A stretch of DNA of 6,663 nt from JAULUH01 sp032111745 (GTDB lineage: Bacteria > Chloroflexota > Anaerolineae > JAAEKA01): contig JAULUH010000040.1 in the NCBI GenBank assembly GCA_032111745.1, positions 1 through 6,663 on the forward strand. Direction: 5' to 3'. Each line of letters begins with the position of its first letter. The stretch's first letter is position 1. Position numbers and translations under genes: made by a program. This document shows positions 4,802 through 6,663 of this stretch, one piece after another. The notes beneath the pieces were generated by a model. The model saw only the letters and a list, made by a program, of their open reading frames with translations, was not told where the DNA came from and did no database searches.

Positions 4802-6663
4802 ATGACCAAAACCAAACGTTGGCTTTCCCTGGCCCTGGCGGTAGCGATATTCGTCGCGCTGCTGGCCGTGCCGGCGCTGGCCGGCCCCGCACCTGCACCC
4901 AACCAGGCGCCCCAGGCCCAACAGACCGGCGACGACTGGACCCGCGTCAAGAACGCCGGCAAGATCGTCTTCGGCACCTCCGCGGATTATCCCCCCTTCG
5001 AGTTCTACTCCAGCAACTACCAGCTCGATGGTTTCGACATCGCCCTGGCCAGGGAGCTGGGCGATCGCCTGGGCGTGAAGGTCGAGTTCAACGACTTCGC
5101 CTTTGACGGCCTGCTGGATGCCGTACAGCTGGGCCAGGTGGATGCCGCCATCGCGGCCATCTCGGTTACCCCCGATCGCCAGGAGTTGGTTGACTTCTCG
5201 AATCTCTACTTCATCGGCGAGGACGCAGCCCTGGTGAACAGCTCCACCGTGGGCACGATCCGATCCGCCACCGATCTGAAAGGCCGCAAGATCGGTGTGC
5301 AGCTGGGCACCACCTACCAGTCCTACGTGCAGCAGAACCTGATTGATCAGGGTCTCATCGCCCAGGACGACATGGTTACCTACCAGGACGTCAGCGCCAT
5401 GGTCCGCGACCTGCGCAATGGCGAGCTTGACATCGCCCTCATGGGCCTGCTCACTGCCCAATCTTACGAGCGGCGCTTCGATGACCTGGCCATCGCCGGC
5501 CAGAACTTCAACAAGCAGCGCTTCGGCATCGCAGCGCGCAACGACTCGACCCTGGTCGACCAGCTGAACGACGCCTTGCTCGAGGTACAACAGGACGGCA
5601 CCTACGCCGAGCTGGTGCGTGACTACCTGGGCACGCAGCCGCACCTGGTGGCGCCGCCTAAAGATGAGGCTGCCGTCGTTGAGCCTACTCCCGCGCCTGC
5701 CCCCACACCCACCCCTGGCCCGCCTCCCTGTCTCTGGGGCATGGCGTACGTGGCCGACCTGAACTACGACGACAAGAACATGACGGCCCCGCCGGTCATG
5801 GCCCCAGGCCAGGCCTTCACCAAGAAGTGGCGGGTGCGCAACAGTGGCACCTGCGCCTGGGAGCCCGACTTCACCCTGAACTACGTCGGCGGCAACCGGC
5901 CCGAGGCCCAGATGGGCGCCACCCCGGTGCTGGTGGGCAAGCGGGTCGAGCCGGGCCAGACCGTCGACCTGGCCGCCAACCTGGTCGCACCCACCACCTA
6001 CGGTACATTCCAGGCCTACTGGAAGATGCGCAACACGGAAGGCAAGAACTTTGGCGAGACGGTCTGGGTAGGCATCCAGGTGCCTGACCCCAACCCGACA
6101 CCGCCCCCACCGCCCCCACCGCCACCAGGTCCCTCGAACCCCAACTTACGCGCCGACTCCGTATGGCTCACCCAGGGGCAATGCACGACGATCCGCTGGG
6201 ACGTGGATAACGTCAACGCCGTGTACTTCATCGACGGCGGCAGCGTTACCGGCGTGGGCGGCCACGATTCCCGCAACGTCTGCCCCTCGACCACCACAAC
6301 CTACACCCTGCGCGTCGTGGGTCGCAACAACCAGGCCGCCGACTACCCGATCACCATCAACGTCCAGGGCGCGCCGCCGCCGGCCAGCATCAACTTCTGG
6401 GCCGACAACACGAACATCAACGCCGGCGAGTGCACCACCCTGCGCTGGGACGTCCAGAACGTGCGCGAGGTCTACCTGGACAACCAGGGCGTGGCCGGCC
6501 AGGGCAGCCAGCAGGTGTGCCCCGGCAGCACCACCACCTATACCCTAAGGGTGGTGCGCACTGACGGTAGCCAGGAGACGCGCCAAGTGACGGTGAACGT
6601 AAACAGTGCGCCACCCCCACCGCCTGGCCCCATCATCGACGGTTTCTCCGTCAGCTCGAACCA
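4802..6663 (+). CDS. Secreted family 3 solute-binding protein fused to NBR1-type Ig and Ig-like modules (3' end outside window)
   Basis: An open frame of 620 codons runs off the window end without a stop. GGAG at 4789-4792 is nine bases before the ATG. Residues 1-27 are a Sec signal peptide (basic MTKTKR, hydrophobic core, cleavage expected at VPALA|GP); there is no lipobox Cys. Residues 53-278 are a bacterial extracellular solute-binding domain, family 3 (SBP_bac_3): GKIVFGTSADYPPFEF, DGFDIALARELGDRLGV, ISVTPDRQELVDFS and GVQLGTTYQSY are its usual blocks. Y63, R126 and T170/T171 match ligand contacts known in HisJ/LAO; the Asp expected at 215 is Gly. A Pro/Thr/Ala linker (about 294-309) leads to an NBR1-type Ig domain (310-427) with PGQAFTKKWRVRNSGTCAW and a likely C310-C351 disulfide. 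A nine-proline linker (434-442) precedes two Cys-paired Ig-like modules, and a third begins at the end. Such proteins normally deliver polar amino acids to ABC transporters, but no permease or ATPase gene is in view. A surface-associated binding or sensing role is possible. Confidence 0.92.
   Translation, partial: MTKTKRWLSLALAVAIFVALLAVPALAGPAPAPNQAPQAQQTGDDWTRVKNAGKIVFGTSADYPPFEFYSSNYQLDGFDIALARELGDRLGVKVEFNDFAFDGLLDAVQLGQVDAAIAAISVTPDRQELVDFSNLYFIGEDAALVNSSTVGTIRSATDLKGRKIGVQLGTTYQSYVQQNLIDQGLIAQDDMVTYQDVSAMVRDLRNGELDIALMGLLTAQSYERRFDDLAIAGQNFNKQRFGIAARNDSTLVDQLNDALLEVQQDGTYAELVRDYLGTQPHLVAPPKDEAAVVEPTPAPAPTPTPGPPPCLWGMAYVADLNYDDKNMTAPPVMAPGQAFTKKWRVRNSGTCAWEPDFTLNYVGGNRPEAQMGATPVLVGKRVEPGQTVDLAANLVAPTTYGTFQAYWKMRNTEGKNFGETVWVGIQVPDPNPTPPPPPPPPPGPSNPNLRADSVWLTQGQCTTIRWDVDNVNAVYFIDGGSVTGVGGHDSRNVCPSTTTTYTLRVVGRNNQAADYPITINVQGAPPPASINFWADNTNINAGECTTLRWDVQNVREVYLDNQGVAGQGSQQVCPGSTTTYTLRVVRTDGSQETRQVTVNVNSAPPPPPGPIIDGFSVSSN
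6137..6604 (+). repeat. Two tandem Ig-like modules within the solute-binding fusion
   Basis: Module 1 (residues 446-523) and module 2 (528-601) share the pattern C-T-T-[IL]-R-W-D-V-x-N-V, then V-Y, then V-C-P, then T-T-T-Y-T-L-R-V-V and a final strand ending VNV-type (ITINVQ, VTVNVN). The two Cys are 33 residues apart in module 1 (C461, C494) and 29 apart in module 2 (C544, C573), which fits one disulfide bridging the beta-sandwich of each. Pro-rich linkers (434-442, 525-527, 604-608) separate the modules, and a third module appears to start at residue 611 (IIDGFSVSSN). DNA identity between them is modest, so the duplication is not recent. Confidence 0.75.

Noticed and set aside
4475..5644. 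389-codon open frame on the - strand
   Set aside because: It lies antisense to the solute-binding gene and its upstream repeats. The + strand frame gives clear SBP_bac_3 motifs with a signal peptide, promoter and ribosome binding site, while the - strand product is low-complexity and matches nothing I recognise.

Overview
The window is GC-rich bacterial chromosomal DNA, and every gene I can support lies on the + strand. The best guess for the source is a Chloroflexota (Anaerolineae/Caldilineae-type) bacterium. Three things point there: a secreted protein joining a solute-binding domain, proline-rich linkers, an NBR1-type Ig domain and Cys-paired Ig-like modules; a stand-alone E2-type acyltransferase; and intergenic DNA full of palindromic and low-complexity repeats. 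This is inference from protein style, because no marker gene is present.

Layout. 2-313: the last 103 codons of an unrecognised gene. 314-890: non-coding DNA with a ~72 bp palindromic element, inverted-repeat arms, a CTCTGCGTCC-type dispersed motif and 10-bp tandem repeats, ending in a consensus-like promoter. 891-1913: a 340-aa protein resembling the DUF7309/DUF6930 pair. 1914-2346: a second copy of the palindromic element, another consensus-like promoter with exact 17-bp spacing, and a ~150-nt leader that could carry a near-leaderless small ORF. 2347-2805: a small polytopic membrane protein. 2951-3652 and 3649-4449: a two-gene unit with a 4-bp overlap, encoding a membrane-anchored SRPBCC protein and a 2-oxoacid dehydrogenase E2 catalytic domain with no lipoyl domain. 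4450-4801: two hairpins, a second patch of the CCGTGTTCC low-complexity repeat and a strong -10 box. 4802 to the window end: a secreted family 3 solute-binding protein fused to Ig-like modules, still open at base 6663.

How the genes relate. Only the SRPBCC/E2 pair is clearly cotranscribed, and the membrane protein upstream may belong to the same transcript. The DUF gene and the solute-binding gene each have their own promoter. The solute-binding protein has no ABC permease or ATPase partner here, has a signal peptidase I signal rather than a lipobox, and lacks the Asp that normally holds the amino group of amino-acid ligands. It may therefore be a surface or matrix binding protein rather than a standard uptake component.

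I see no defence system, CRISPR array, transposase, integrase, tRNA or rRNA. The points most worth checking are the repeats bracketing the DUF gene, the fusion architecture of the last gene, and the leader of the membrane-protein gene.
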